Shown here piece after piece: positions 44,730 to 55,559 of a stretch of 64,000 bases of DNA. The stretch covers positions 62,001 through 126,000 of the forward strand of contig JACCGJ010001596.1 in NCBI GenBank assembly GCA_013407085.1. Direction: 5' to 3'. The notes beneath the pieces were generated by a model that made no database searches, was not told the origin of the DNA, and saw nothing but the letters and a program-made list of their open reading frames with translations. The DNA is from Atriophallophorus winterbourni (Eukaryota > Platyhelminthes > Trematoda > Plagiorchiida > Microphallidae). How positions within the stretch are numbered: position 1 is the stretch's first letter; every line of letters begins with the position of its first letter. Position numbers and translations under genes: made by a program.

Positions 44730-45470
44730 ATAGGATACTGCCCTGCGGTCGATTTTTTCGTCATGACACTGATGGTCATATATTCACCAAATCTGCTCGG
44801 ATTTATCGCATTCCAAGAATTCTGTGTTACTTTGAAACATAGCCAGCTCTTCTCAACTGATTCACAGCAAAGTTAGCTTATCGGAGTAAATATCTCATTG
44901 TTATCACGCGCGCGACCGTTTTTCCATCTCTTGCTAATCTACGGTTTTTGCAATCATTGCAAATATCAGGTCGTGTTACCTATATATGTATATAGCTTGT
45001 GTACTTAACGAGTTATCGTGGATTATTTGCTAAATGACGAAATCACGAGTATCAAAGCCACCAAAGCAATCATTCGACCAAACGCCCATCACACAGCCGA
45101 ACAACCGACTTCATGCTAATACATTTGTGACCGCATCACGAGATCCAACTTACGGATAAAATAATGATCGATCCAGCTTTGTGAGCGAGGATTGTTCACC
45201 ATACAGCAACATAGAACCAACTTGACCTCTGTACCAATGGCCTGTCTCCACCGAACGCAACAATGGTCACGACCGACGAGGTTAATAGGACGCATCTGGA
45301 CACGCATAATTGTCCCGAGGTCATATGCATAGTGTGTGAACTACTGGAGATTCCGGAGGCGAGTCAAGTTATAAGGTGCTTCTGTGTATGGCTAATACCC
45401 ATGGTAATTGTGACCATAGTTTAGCACCGGATTCGATGGCATTAATAACTAATCAAAAGGTTCCAGGCGC
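44730..45470 (+). pseudogene. LINE family C: 5' UTR and decayed ORF1
   Basis: Aligns with 55587-56330: the shared TTCACCxAATCTGCTxGGATT, ATGACGAAATCACG and ACACAGCCGAACAAC blocks occur in order. ORF1 would start at the ATGACGAAATCACG near 45034 but has stops within 45 codons and ends at the (TA)n run. Confidence 0.7.

Positions 45471-45472
<2 letters not shown>

Positions 45473-45515
<43 letters not shown>
45473..45515. repeat. (TA)n microsatellite
   Basis: About 40 bp of uninterrupted TA inside the family C LINE, separating ORF1 from the endonuclease end; the intervening coding sequence is missing. Confidence 0.9.
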
Positions 45516-45524
<9 letters not shown>

Positions 45525-45534
45525 AAGAGCTAAT

Positions 45535-45989
45535 TCCTTGCATAATACGGATACTGATCATTCACTCAATGAAAAGATAATCTTTCAACCATACACGATT
45601 GAGAGGAACAGATCGGTCATCTATTCTGGACCTTGTTTTGACTTCGAAAGCATCGGCTTTCGAATCAATCACCTACGAAGCTCCATTGGAGGGGAGTGAT
45701 CATGTCGTGCTTGTGTTCGATTGTGTCTGTTGTGCTTTGAGACAGCGACGAGAAGAAGGTCATCCGTAAAGTCGACTTTTGGAGACTCAGAGAAGCACTC
45801 TGTGAACTAAACGAGATCCATCTTGATTGCAGTTACTCAAATACACATTACAACTCATTTTTGAACTATCTTCAGATGCAAATCCAATCAAACTCTGAAT
45901 TTATTCCCAGCAAAAATTTCCGTACCTTCCGATTCACTGTTCTCAGTAGAACCAAATAATGGATTTCACTGAAAAGACCGGCATGGACC
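45535..45989 (+). pseudogene. LINE family C: endonuclease end and linker, interrupted
   Basis: Matches the minus-strand copy at 54560-55013: SILDLVLTSKA, SDHVVLVFD and KVIRKVDFWRLREALCELN-like readings across frameshifts. It is cut at about 45989 by the family A LINE and resumes at 48568. Confidence 0.75.
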
Positions 45990-47644
45990 ATTCCACGGAA
46001 TCCTACAACGAAAGGTTGATCCAAGTGCTTCAGCGCTTGACTCGCACACAGCAAGCAACGACACTTATTATGGGTGATTTTAATCTGTCCACTCTTTATC
46101 TCAGGGACGATCACTCCCCACAAACACCAGAATACCGATTTAGAGAGGTACTAGATTCAATCCCGTTATACAACCATGTTCACGAATGCACCCGGAGGAC
46201 AGGCTCTGACCGCCCCTCTGTCTTGGATTTAGTGTTAACATCGGAGGAACAATCTATCGAAGCGATCGAATTCCAGGCTCCACAGGGTCTTAGCGACCAT
46301 TCAGTGCTTGTGTTCGACTATGTTTGCAGTACTCAGCAATCGCTTACTCCGAATGGGGTGGTTCGACGGGTAGATAAATTGGCCCTGAGTAAACCGCTCA
46401 TGCAGATTGCGCATTTTCAGACGGACAATATAACCGCTGACTCGCAATATAACGAGCTTGTAGGTTTTCTGAGAATGAAGTTAGACGAGAACTCGCAGAT
46501 CATTCAGAAAAGGTGCGTCGATGAACTTCGTTTTGTTGTCCGCAGCAGAACAAAAAAGTGGATAGCACTGAAGCGAGCAGCGTGGGTGCAGCATAAAGCC
46601 AACACTACTTCTACTTCTTGGCAACATTTCCGTATGTTACGCAACAAAGTGACTGCGCTTATTCGAGAGGATAAGGAAGCGCACCAATTGATGCTCCTGT
46701 CGAAAATGGAACGCAACCCTAAATTATTATACAAAATCATGAACGCGAAAGCAAAATTCAAACCAGGTATTTTTCCCATCCAGAATGGCGAAAAACTCAC
46801 TGAAACAGCGTTAGAAACCGCAAATGCTCTGGCAATTTACTATTCTAAGGTGTTCGTGCCAAAGGTTTTAGTGGAACGTTCTGAGTATTCAATTGAAACA
46901 GGAATCGAAACGTTGTGCGATATTTCGATAAATCCAATGATTGTTGCAAGTCATTTGCTCAAACTAAAGGTAAGAAAATCCCCAGGAGCGGATGGCATCA
47001 CACCGGATGTGCTCAGGTTCTGTCACCGTCAGCTTTGTGAACCGCTCTCCAGCCTGTTTAACTATTCGTTGCTTAAGGGAGTTGTACCGAAAGATTGGAA
47101 GTCCGGCGTGATAACACCTATCTTCAAAGGCGGTTGCCGATCTGACGCTGCAAATTATCGTCCCGTCACACTTTTACCTGTTATTGCTAAGCTCATGGAA
47201 CGTATAGTCTCGGAAAGAATAGTTGCACACTTCGAATCGCATAATTTGTTTTCGCCAGCGCAGCATGGATTTCGATCACACCGATCTTGTCTCACAAATC
47301 TTCTCCTCACGTTAGACGACTGGACAAAGGAGATGGATAAAAGTTCTTGCATCCACGTCTGTTACCTAGACATTTCGAAAGCTTTTGACAGAGTCAATCA
47401 TCATTTGCTTCTTCAAAAACTGATGCGTTTAGGAATATGTGATCCACTCCTCTCATGGTTGTGCGACTATCTGTCAGATCGCGACGCCCGAGTTAAAGTT
47501 AACGGAGCGCTATCCCAAACGTTCAAAACCACCAGTGGAGTCCCACAAGGGTCTGTGCTAGGCCCGCTCCTCTTTCTGTTGTACATAAATGATTTACCCC
47601 CCCCCTCATATCGTCCAAAATGGTCCTGTTCGCGGATGATATGA
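45959..47644 (+). CDS. CR1-like LINE ORF2, part 1: endonuclease end and reverse transcriptase
   Basis: 561 codons; the first ~10 come from the disrupted family C LINE. Domains: endonuclease C-part (LIMGDFNLSTL at about residues 36-46, SDHSVLVFDYV at about 110-120), linker (RSRTKKWIALKRAAW), then RT: SPGADGITPDVLRF, NYRPVTLLPVIAKLMERIV, QHGFRSHRSCLTN, YLDISKAFDRVNHHLLL, SGVPQGSVLGPLLFLLYIND. The frame is lost at a C9 run (47597-47605) just before the catalytic box and continues in the ORF at 47620. Endonuclease N-part is missing through truncation. Function when intact: target-primed reverse transcription. Confidence 0.85.
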   Translation: MDFTEKTGMDHSTESYNERLIQVLQRLTRTQQATTLIMGDFNLSTLYLRDDHSPQTPEYRFREVLDSIPLYNHVHECTRRTGSDRPSVLDLVLTSEEQSIEAIEFQAPQGLSDHSVLVFDYVCSTQQSLTPNGVVRRVDKLALSKPLMQIAHFQTDNITADSQYNELVGFLRMKLDENSQIIQKRCVDELRFVVRSRTKKWIALKRAAWVQHKANTTSTSWQHFRMLRNKVTALIREDKEAHQLMLLSKMERNPKLLYKIMNAKAKFKPGIFPIQNGEKLTETALETANALAIYYSKVFVPKVLVERSEYSIETGIETLCDISINPMIVASHLLKLKVRKSPGADGITPDVLRFCHRQLCEPLSSLFNYSLLKGVVPKDWKSGVITPIFKGGCRSDAANYRPVTLLPVIAKLMERIVSERIVAHFESHNLFSPAQHGFRSHRSCLTNLLLTLDDWTKEMDKSSCIHVCYLDISKAFDRVNHHLLLQKLMRLGICDPLLSWLCDYLSDRDARVKVNGALSQTFKTTSGVPQGSVLGPLLFLLYINDLPPPSYRPKWSCSRMI

Positions 47645-48567
47645 AAATTTGGACGCCAATAAGTTCTGCAGAGGATTGTGAGAAACTGCAAACGGATTTG
47701 GACAGCGTGTCGAATTGGGCGGCGATGAATGACATGTCATTCAACATACAGAAAAGTAAGATGATCCATCTTGGCAAGAATGTTCCTTGGACATATCGAT
47801 TGGGAACTGAAAACCTAGCATGGAGCTCGTTAGAAAAAGATCTTGGAGTGTGGATTAGCGGGAACCTGAAGAGCACAGCGCACTGTCAGAACATATATCG
47901 ACGAGCAAACAGACTGCTAGGTATCTTTCGAAGAATATTTGGAAGATTCTCTCTGGTAACGTTACCAAGGATAATGAATGTCTACCTTCGCCCTATTATG
48001 GAGTATGCGGTAGAGGTCTGGGCTCCTTGGCTGCGAAAGGATATTGCTCCATTCGATAAAATCTATCACAGAGCAATAAAGTTAGTAATGGGTCTTCGCA
48101 ATGTTCCGTACACCGAAAGATTGCGACGTCTGGGTCTATGCGACTTTACCCAAATGAGGATACGACGCGATATTATTCTGACTTATAGAATTGTGTCTAC
48201 CGAAGGACATCCTCTAAAACACTTGCTTGATGTGTGTGAAGGGAAAGTGACACGCGGACATACCTTATCCCTTTACGTCCCAAGTTCCCGTATTGACTGT
48301 CGGCGCCATTTTTTCGCCATACGTGCTATATTTCTTTGGAATTCCCTACCCCAACATGTGGTGGACTCTCTTTGCCTGGCGGCGTTTAAAGTGAAATTGG
48401 ACTTACATATGCAAAAGAATAACATTCGTGAGCCGTACATTTGATATTCTCTATTGCTTTTATACTATTGTATTTTTTCATGTTTTATTAATACCGTCAT
48501 CCTGTGGTGTTGTAAAGTATTAAATTTTTTAACCATAAAGCTTTGAATTTGAATTTGAATTTGAATT
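45990..48567 (+). mobile_element. CR1-like LINE family A, youngest-looking copy
   Basis: 5'-truncated in the endonuclease, with a complete RT and C-terminus, 3' UTR, and a tail of TTTGAA units (48542-48567). It interrupts a family C LINE whose linker continues on both sides. Exact target duplication not resolved (CATT on both sides is possible). Confidence 0.85.
47620..48444 (+). CDS. CR1-like LINE ORF2, part 2: RT catalytic box and C-terminus
   Basis: 274 codons in the next frame. It begins MVLFADDMKIW, with the intact F-A-D-D catalytic box, then LEKDLGVWIS, INxYLRPxMEY-type block (VYLRPIMEYAVEVWAPWL), YTERLRRLGLCDFTQMRIRR and VPSSRIDCRRHFFAIRAIF, ending KNNIREPYI. No other break is seen, so a single homopolymer indel (or a sequencing error) separates it from part 1. 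Confidence 0.85.
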   Translation: MVLFADDMKIWTPISSAEDCEKLQTDLDSVSNWAAMNDMSFNIQKSKMIHLGKNVPWTYRLGTENLAWSSLEKDLGVWISGNLKSTAHCQNIYRRANRLLGIFRRIFGRFSLVTLPRIMNVYLRPIMEYAVEVWAPWLRKDIAPFDKIYHRAIKLVMGLRNVPYTERLRRLGLCDFTQMRIRRDIILTYRIVSTEGHPLKHLLDVCEGKVTRGHTLSLYVPSSRIDCRRHFFAIRAIFLWNSLPQHVVDSLCLAAFKVKLDLHMQKNNIREPYI

Positions 48568-49465
48568 CATTGTAATCTCGCTACTCCTGCCACTTGGTTT
48601 AAATTTTGCCTGATACGGAACAGATTGACCACCCTCTTTGGACAGGACAAACAACAGTACAAGCAACGCGTGGTAGAAAGAATGGAATATAATCAAAAAT
48701 CCTGTACACAATTGTGAATGGAAGAACAAAGTTGAAACCAGGTGTTTTACAACTCATGACACAACAAGAAATTACTACTACAGTTCAACAGACAGCGGAT
48801 GCTCTATCGAGGTTTTACTCCCAGGTGTTCTGCCCGAAATAGCAACTATTGCATCATGGTATATCAAACTCTTTAGAACCTCCAGCTGAACCAATAAGTG
48901 ACCACGTCGTTGTGTAACAACATATTCGGCGACTAAACACGAGGAAATCACCGGGTGCGGACAACATTACCCCAGCTATTCTCCGTGCATGTCATTGACA
49001 GCTGTCATACAGTCTAGCTGAGATTTTCAACGGAACCTTTCGCGACGGTTGCGCACTGTCAGCTGATAACACCTATTTACAAGGTTCGATGTTGTTCCGA
49101 CGTAGAAAATTACATACATGTTACGCTGCGCAGCAGCATCTCGAAAATGTTTGAGCGCATCCTAACTGAGTGTATCGTGGATCACCTTAAAACTAAAGGA
49201 CATTTATCAGCAGCGCAACATGGGTTTCGTCGAAATTGATCATGTCTCTCAAATATACTCATCACTCTGGACGATTGGACAACGTCTCTTGACCTAGGCT
49301 ACTCTGTTCATCCCGGCTATATTGATGTATCAAAGGCATTCGATAATGTAATCCAATAGCCAGTGCAGTATGGGATAACAGGAAACTTACAAGCGCGTAT
49401 CTTACTATATACCCGCATACAGATCGCAGAATACAATACACGAAGTCGTTGTGAAACCCGAGAGT
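48568..49465 (+). pseudogene. LINE family C continued: linker and early RT
   Basis: Resumes the linker seen at 54450-54580 on the minus strand (SFGQDKQQYKQRV-like) and runs through an RT start: KSPGADNITPAILRACH near 48950-49000 and AQHGFRRN near 49215-49240, then a decayed VSKAFDN near 49328. Stops are frequent. It ends where the family D-like LINE begins. Confidence 0.7.
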
Positions 49466-49469
49466 GTCC

Positions 49470-51035
49470 TGGTAAAGCTACGCGGCTTAAATACAAAAAA
49501 TCCCCGGGTACTGATGAAATAACACCATTCATCCTAAAACAATGCGTCCAAGCTCTATTCTCACCACTATCTGACCTTTTCATCCTGTCCTTGAGTTGTA
49601 GCACGGTTGCTAATGACTGGAAAAGTGGACTAACCACTCCGATATACAAAGGAGGGAACCGTACTGATTTGTCTAACTAACGACCAATCACGTTGTTGCC
49701 AGTGGTCTCTAAAGTTCTCGAACGACTTGTAGCTGACGAACTCATTAAACATTTGGAACAAAACAAGCTGATTTTCACCGCACAGCACGGATTCAGGACA
49801 AGACACACACCAATCTTCTCATAACTCTTGATAATTGGACTTGAGCCGTGGACGATGAATTCCCTATCCAGGCTTGTTACTTGGACATGTCTAAAGCCTT
49901 TGACCATATTAACCACAGCATACTGCTACAAAGTTGGAGCAGCTCGGGTTGTGCGGCGGACTATTGGCCTGGATAAGGGATTACTTGACTGGTAGAGGTA
50001 AAAGTGTTAGTGTTGATGGGGCACTATCCAACCCAGTAGAAGTTACAAGTGGCGTACCTGAAGGCTCAGTCTTGGGACCAATACTCTTCCTCGTGTACGC
50101 GAACGATATACCCGAAATCGTACGCAGCAAAATCATTTTATTTGCGGATGACATCGAATTCTGGACTAGCATACGCACCATACAGGATTGCCAAATTCTC
50201 CAAAGAGATCTCGAAGAACTTCATAATTGGTCCTTGCGGAACTGCCTTCCATTCAACTTGAAGTTGAAGTAACTTGAAGTCTTCACGGCAGTGTTCTGTT
50301 GTCTACAAAAAGTTCTTCCAGAGCTTAGGATTGCTCAGAAGCATATTTGTTCGTTTATCAAAGCAGATACTCCCACGTATGATTAACACCTATAGCAGAC
50401 CAACAATGATCTATGCTGCATTGCACTCAAATTACTTTGCATTATAAATACATGATCGGTCCCAAACATATTCCAATCGAATGGTGTATGCTGTTTAAGC
50501 ATGGTCCCCATGGTTACAAAAGGACATGACCTAGCTGCTACGGGTATACCACCGCGCAACAAAAATGGTGCCCGGGTTATACAACAGGCCATACGAGGAG
50601 CGGATTGCAACTCTAAACCTCTTTGACTTTTCGTTCCGTCGTCTCAGGGGTGACTTGATCCAGCTGTTCAACATTCTGCATACAGTGGATCACCCACTTG
50701 AACACCTGTTTCAACGGCAAGAAGCACGTGGTAGCAGATCACAGGCTACAAGTTAATTATTCCACAATTCAGATCAAATTTGCGAAGAATTTTCTTTGCT
50801 GTCAGTTTTTTATTGAACTTCCTGCCTCCACATATCATTTGCGCAACAAGCCTGAACATGTTCAACGCAAATCAACCTGCACATGAATACAGCGTGTGAC
50901 TTCCCATATGGATAACAATCTTTGTGTTGTTTGTATGCATTCCCTATATTTTTAATCTGTGGTTACCTTAAATTATTTGCTTTTTGGAGCATTAAAACTT
51001 TGAATTACTTTGAATTACCTGGAATACATGATCCC
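49470..51035 (+). pseudogene. CR1-like LINE (family D type) nested in family C
   Basis: RT from KYKKSPGTDEITPFILKQC (49489-49545), PITLLPVVSKVLERL, AQHGFRTRHT, TSGVPEGSVLGPILFLVY (50051-50104), FADDIEFW (50140-50163), C-terminal [19 protein letters not shown]. The 3' end at 50985-51030 has TTGCTTTTTGGAGCATTAAA and CTTTGAATTA units. Stops (one at 49678) and frameshifts make it inactive. It interrupts family C, whose C-terminus follows. Confidence 0.8.
50412..50492 (+). mobile_element. 69-bp repeat T fragment with 6-bp duplication (TATGCT)
   Basis: TATGCT at 50412-50417 and 50487-50492 flanks 69 bp holding CACTCAAATTACTTTGCATT and CCCAAACATATTCCAATCG, as in repeat T. Removing one TATGCT and the insert restores the LINE order RPTMxYAV to AWSPW. 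Confidence 0.65.
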
Positions 51036-51275
51036 AGGTTGAGCACCGTGGCTGCGTAAAGACATTGGATTAATGGATTAAATATACCACCGCGCGACGA
51101 AGCTACATGAAGCGATGCAGCACATCCCGTACCAAGAACGAATGGCCATGCTGGGATTGAGCGTTTTTACACAGAGGGTATTATGGAGCGACATGATCCT
51201 TACATATAAAATACTGCGGATGGAGAATCACCCTATCCGCGATTTGTTAAAATGTAATTTCCCCTAAGAACACAC
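51036..51275 (+). pseudogene. LINE family C continued: C-terminus
   Basis: Reads WAPWLRKDIGLMD-like, HVPYQERMAMLGL, then a SEVILTYKILRMENHPIRDLL-like run, matching 52990-53260 on the minus strand. About 500 bp of family C (end of RT) is missing at the nested junction. Confidence 0.7.
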
Positions 51276-51379
51276 CGAACAATACAGCTCTCTCGTTAAT
51301 ATTGAAGCAATGTGCAAACGAACATCGTGTGTGATCTAGAAGATAAAGAATAGCAGGTGACAGTTTGACAGAACCATAT

Positions 51380-51782
51380 GTTGTGGCGTCACATCGGCAG
51401 CCTTCTTTGAAGAAAATATGTAATCACCCCGGACTTCGATCTTTCGGTACCACTCCCTTAAGCATCGAATAGTTAAACAGGATAGAAAACGGTTCACAAA
51501 GCTGACGATGATCGAACCCTAGCACATCCGATGTGATGCAATCCACTCGCGGGTATTTTCTGACATTCCGTTTAAGCAATTAACTTGTATATTCTTTAGA
51601 TTTATCAAAATTTCGCCCAATGTTCCGATTTCTGAGTCGTCTCAATACATGAACATTCCATTGAAAGATTTGGCATGAATACTTTAGTGCATTTGCGGTA
51701 CCCAAAGCAGTTTTTGTGAGTTTTCAACCATTCTGGATGGCAATAATACCTGGTTTGACTTTCCCTATCGCGGCCATGATTT
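51380..51782 (-). pseudogene. LINE family A fragment (minus), running into the gap
   Basis: The minus strand of 51390-51560 is nearly the same as 46970-47130 (GCATCACATCGGATGTGCTA, CGTCAGCTTTGTGAACCG, TTAAGGGAGTGGTACCGAAA). 51600-51782 matches the linker just before it. It is cut by the assembly gap. Confidence 0.8.
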
Positions 51783-52782
51783 NNNNNNNNNNNNNNNNNN
51801 NNNNNNNNNNNNNNNNNNNNNNNNNNNNNNNNNNNNNNNNNNNNNNNNNNNNNNNNNNNNNNNNNNNNNNNNNNNNNNNNNNNNNNNNNNNNNNNNNNNN
51901 NNNNNNNNNNNNNNNNNNNNNNNNNNNNNNNNNNNNNNNNNNNNNNNNNNNNNNNNNNNNNNNNNNNNNNNNNNNNNNNNNNNNNNNNNNNNNNNNNNNN
52001 NNNNNNNNNNNNNNNNNNNNNNNNNNNNNNNNNNNNNNNNNNNNNNNNNNNNNNNNNNNNNNNNNNNNNNNNNNNNNNNNNNNNNNNNNNNNNNNNNNNN
52101 NNNNNNNNNNNNNNNNNNNNNNNNNNNNNNNNNNNNNNNNNNNNNNNNNNNNNNNNNNNNNNNNNNNNNNNNNNNNNNNNNNNNNNNNNNNNNNNNNNNN
52201 NNNNNNNNNNNNNNNNNNNNNNNNNNNNNNNNNNNNNNNNNNNNNNNNNNNNNNNNNNNNNNNNNNNNNNNNNNNNNNNNNNNNNNNNNNNNNNNNNNNN
52301 NNNNNNNNNNNNNNNNNNNNNNNNNNNNNNNNNNNNNNNNNNNNNNNNNNNNNNNNNNNNNNNNNNNNNNNNNNNNNNNNNNNNNNNNNNNNNNNNNNNN
52401 NNNNNNNNNNNNNNNNNNNNNNNNNNNNNNNNNNNNNNNNNNNNNNNNNNNNNNNNNNNNNNNNNNNNNNNNNNNNNNNNNNNNNNNNNNNNNNNNNNNN
52501 NNNNNNNNNNNNNNNNNNNNNNNNNNNNNNNNNNNNNNNNNNNNNNNNNNNNNNNNNNNNNNNNNNNNNNNNNNNNNNNNNNNNNNNNNNNNNNNNNNNN
52601 NNNNNNNNNNNNNNNNNNNNNNNNNNNNNNNNNNNNNNNNNNNNNNNNNNNNNNNNNNNNNNNNNNNNNNNNNNNNNNNNNNNNNNNNNNNNNNNNNNNN
52701 NNNNNNNNNNNNNNNNNNNNNNNNNNNNNNNNNNNNNNNNNNNNNNNNNNNNNNNNNNNNNNNNNNNNNNNNNNNNNNNNNN
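51783..52782. other. Assembly gap, 1000 N
   Basis: Exactly 1000 N, so probably a nominal gap size. LINE sequence of different families abuts both sides on the minus strand, so the true content is probably repeats. Long open frames across it are artefacts of N. Confidence 0.99.
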
Positions 52783-55556
52783 TTGATTCAATACACAGGG
52801 CCAATTATGGGGTGTTGCTTGATATATGCATCTAGTTTTGCTTTAAAAACGTCAAATGTTGTTGCATTCACAACGTCTTGTGGTAGTGCATTCCTTAGAA
52901 AGCAGATACGCACAGAGAAGAAATGGCGCCGACAGTCAAGTCTTGAGTGCGGTATTGCGAGGCAACTTGAGAGACCACGTGTATTCCGAGGGGAAATTAT
53001 TTTTAATAGATCTCGGAGCGGGTGGTTTTCGATTCGCACTATGTTGTAAGCTAGAATAACTTCGCTCCTCATTCGACTCTGTGTAAAATCAGGAAAACCT
53101 AGTATAGCCAATCGCTCTTGATATGGGACGTGCTGCATCCCATCAACTAGCTTGGTAGCTCGGTGGAAAATTCTATCCAAGAGGTCGATGTCTTTGCGCA
53201 GCCACGGTGCCCAGGCTGGGATCAAATATTCCATCGTTGGATGAATGTAAGTATTTAAAATGCGGGGATGTGTTTTGGGAGTGAACCGCCCGAAAATTCT
53301 TTTCAGTATTCCTAATATACCACTTACCCGATTAAACACTTTTCGAAAATGCATATTCGCTTTCAGGTTATTAGTGATCCAAATCCCGAGATCCTTTTCA
53401 GCGGTGGTCCAAATTAGGTTTTCATGGCCTAGATGATATGTGTGGTCGTAATTACGGCCAAGCTGTAACATATTACATTTGCATTTGATTTAATAGGGAC
53501 CAGTGATACAGCGCATCCAAGTCCTGTTTTAGCATCAAACAATCTTCTGTAGTTCGGATTTGCTTCCATATTTGAGTGTCGTCAGCAAAAAGAACTAGCT
53601 TACACCGCACTATTTCAGTAATATCATTGATGTATAACAGGAAAAGAATAGGCCCGAGTACTGAACCTTGAGGAACCCCGCTCGTGGCATCGATACTTTT
53701 CGATAGTACACCGTCAATGAGAACTCGCATATCCCGATAGGTCAGATAATCTGTTAACCATGATAGTAGGTTACCCCTTATTCCAGCTTTGCAGAAGCAG
53801 GCTGTGATTGACCTTATCAAAAGCCTTTGATATATCAATATAACATGCGTGAACAGTGTAGCCTTGGTCGAGCGACATAGTCCAGTCGTTTAGTGTGATC
53901 AGTATATTCGACAGACAAGATCTGTTCCGGCGAAACCCGTGTTGTGCTGCTGACAAAAGACCTCTTGCTTCAAGGTGACCCAAAATGCATTCACTAAAGA
54001 TGCGTTCCATGATCTTTGAAATACAGGGTAGCAGCGTTACAGGTCTGTAATTTGCTGCGTCAGAACGACAGCCACCCTTGTAAATTGGTGTTATCACACC
54101 CGCTTTCTATGCTAAAGGTACGCAACCTTTGCGGTGATTTTGGATGAAAACCGCAGCTAAGCTACGTGAAAGCTCTCTATAACACACATGAAGAATTGCT
54201 GGGTAATGTTGTGCTTTCCGGGAGATTTCTTCTTCGCTCCACTACGAATTGATCTATTACCGGTTCACTTAGTGGTTCCACTGTGTTTGATAATTCTTGA
54301 TGCGATAATTGCTGTTTTGGGCAGAAGACTTGAGAGTAAAAGCAAGCAAGTGCATCTGTCCTCTCTTGGACAGTGACGGTCAATCCTTCTGCTGTCATGA
54401 TCGGGAAAACCCCTGGTTCAACTTTGGTTCTTTCATTCACAATTTTTCTATAATATTATCGGTTTTTCTTCCATTCGTTCCACCATACATTGATGGTACC
54501 GTTGTTTGTCCTGCCGAATGATGGTGGCGAATCTGTTACGCATTTTACATATTGTAACCAAGATGTAGGGCTGGCATCTTCGCAATGGGTGACCCAGCCT
54601 CGATGTTTTAGTGAAATCCATTTTCTGGTTCTGCTGCGAACAGAGAAACGGAAGTTGTGGACATCTTTCCTATGAATATATAGAGAGTTAGACTGGATTT
54701 GCATCCGAAGGTAGTTCATCAATGTATTGTAATGTGTATTTGAGTCACTAGAATCAAGTTGAACATTGTTCATCTAAGAGAGTGCATTGTGGAGTCTCCA
54801 AAAGTCGACTCTACGGATGACTTTCGATTCGTCACTGAGTCTCGCTGCACTGCAGACATAATCGAACACGAGCATCACATGGTCACTTAGCCCCAATGCA
54901 GCTTCGTGGAGCATTGATTCAATGACCGATTCGTTGGAAGTCAAAACAAGGTCAAGAACAGTGAGTCGGTCTGATTCTCTCATTCGTGTGTGGTTGGAGA
55001 CGTGGTTATACATGGGTATCAGATCAAATTCTTCGCGAAATTTGTCTTCCAGTGAGTTCGTTGAGTGCTGATCTCTCTAGTATAGCTGCGGGAGGTTGAA
55101 ATCCCCAACAATCAGAGGGTGAGCGTGTAGTCGAGCGCTGATGCGATGAAGTCTTTCAACTAACACATGGTTATTTTCTGCGGTCGAAGTTGGTGAGTGA
55201 TATGTAACCCCAATTGTACAGCTGTCACCAGATTCCAGGTTAAGTGAGCACCAAAGTGTGTCGGTGAGTGAAAGTTCAGTTTCAGCAATCATATTTACCT
55301 TGAGTCGCTTGTGATAATACAATGCAACGCCACCTCCAGGGTCATCACAGTCTCGACGAATAAGTGTCATATTAGGGATAGAATGTTCACTGTCCGTCAT
55401 ACTCGACTGATACCAAGTTTCCGTCACAGCAATAAGATCAGGGGACTTTTCTACACATATATCAATGAGTTCCGCCAGCTTGTTGACTAAACATTGAGCA
55501 TTTGTATATATACATTTGATCGACATTGCTTGATGTAGCGATGATACATGTGGCAT
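52783..55556 (-). pseudogene. CR1-like LINE family C ORF2, nearly complete (minus)
   Basis: From high to low coordinates: endonuclease start IKCIYTNAQCLVNKLAEL (55470-55523), ETWYQSSMTDSEHSIPNM, GGGVALYYH, IVGDFNLPQL (about 55080-55110); LDLVLTSNESV; linker RKWISLKHRGW; RT TPIYKGGCRSDAANYRPVTL (about 54030-54090), QHGFRRNRSCLSN, YIDISKAFDKVNHSLLL, SGVPQGSVLGPILFLLYIND, FADDTQIW (53570-53595); C-terminus MEYLIPAWAPWLRKDIDLL, IPHSRLDCRRHFF, ending about 52788. Broken by a stop near 55074 and frameshifts near 54775, 54450, 54175, 53800 and 53475. The 3' end is lost in the gap. Confidence 0.85.
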
Positions 55557-55559
55557 ATG

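Noticed and set aside
40161..45515. The TA runs at 40.16 and 45.47 kb as origins or regulatory sites.
   Set aside because: Simple microsatellites at transposon joints; nothing else supports a function.
51605..52804. Long open frames across the N run.
   Set aside because: They consist almost wholly of undetermined bases.
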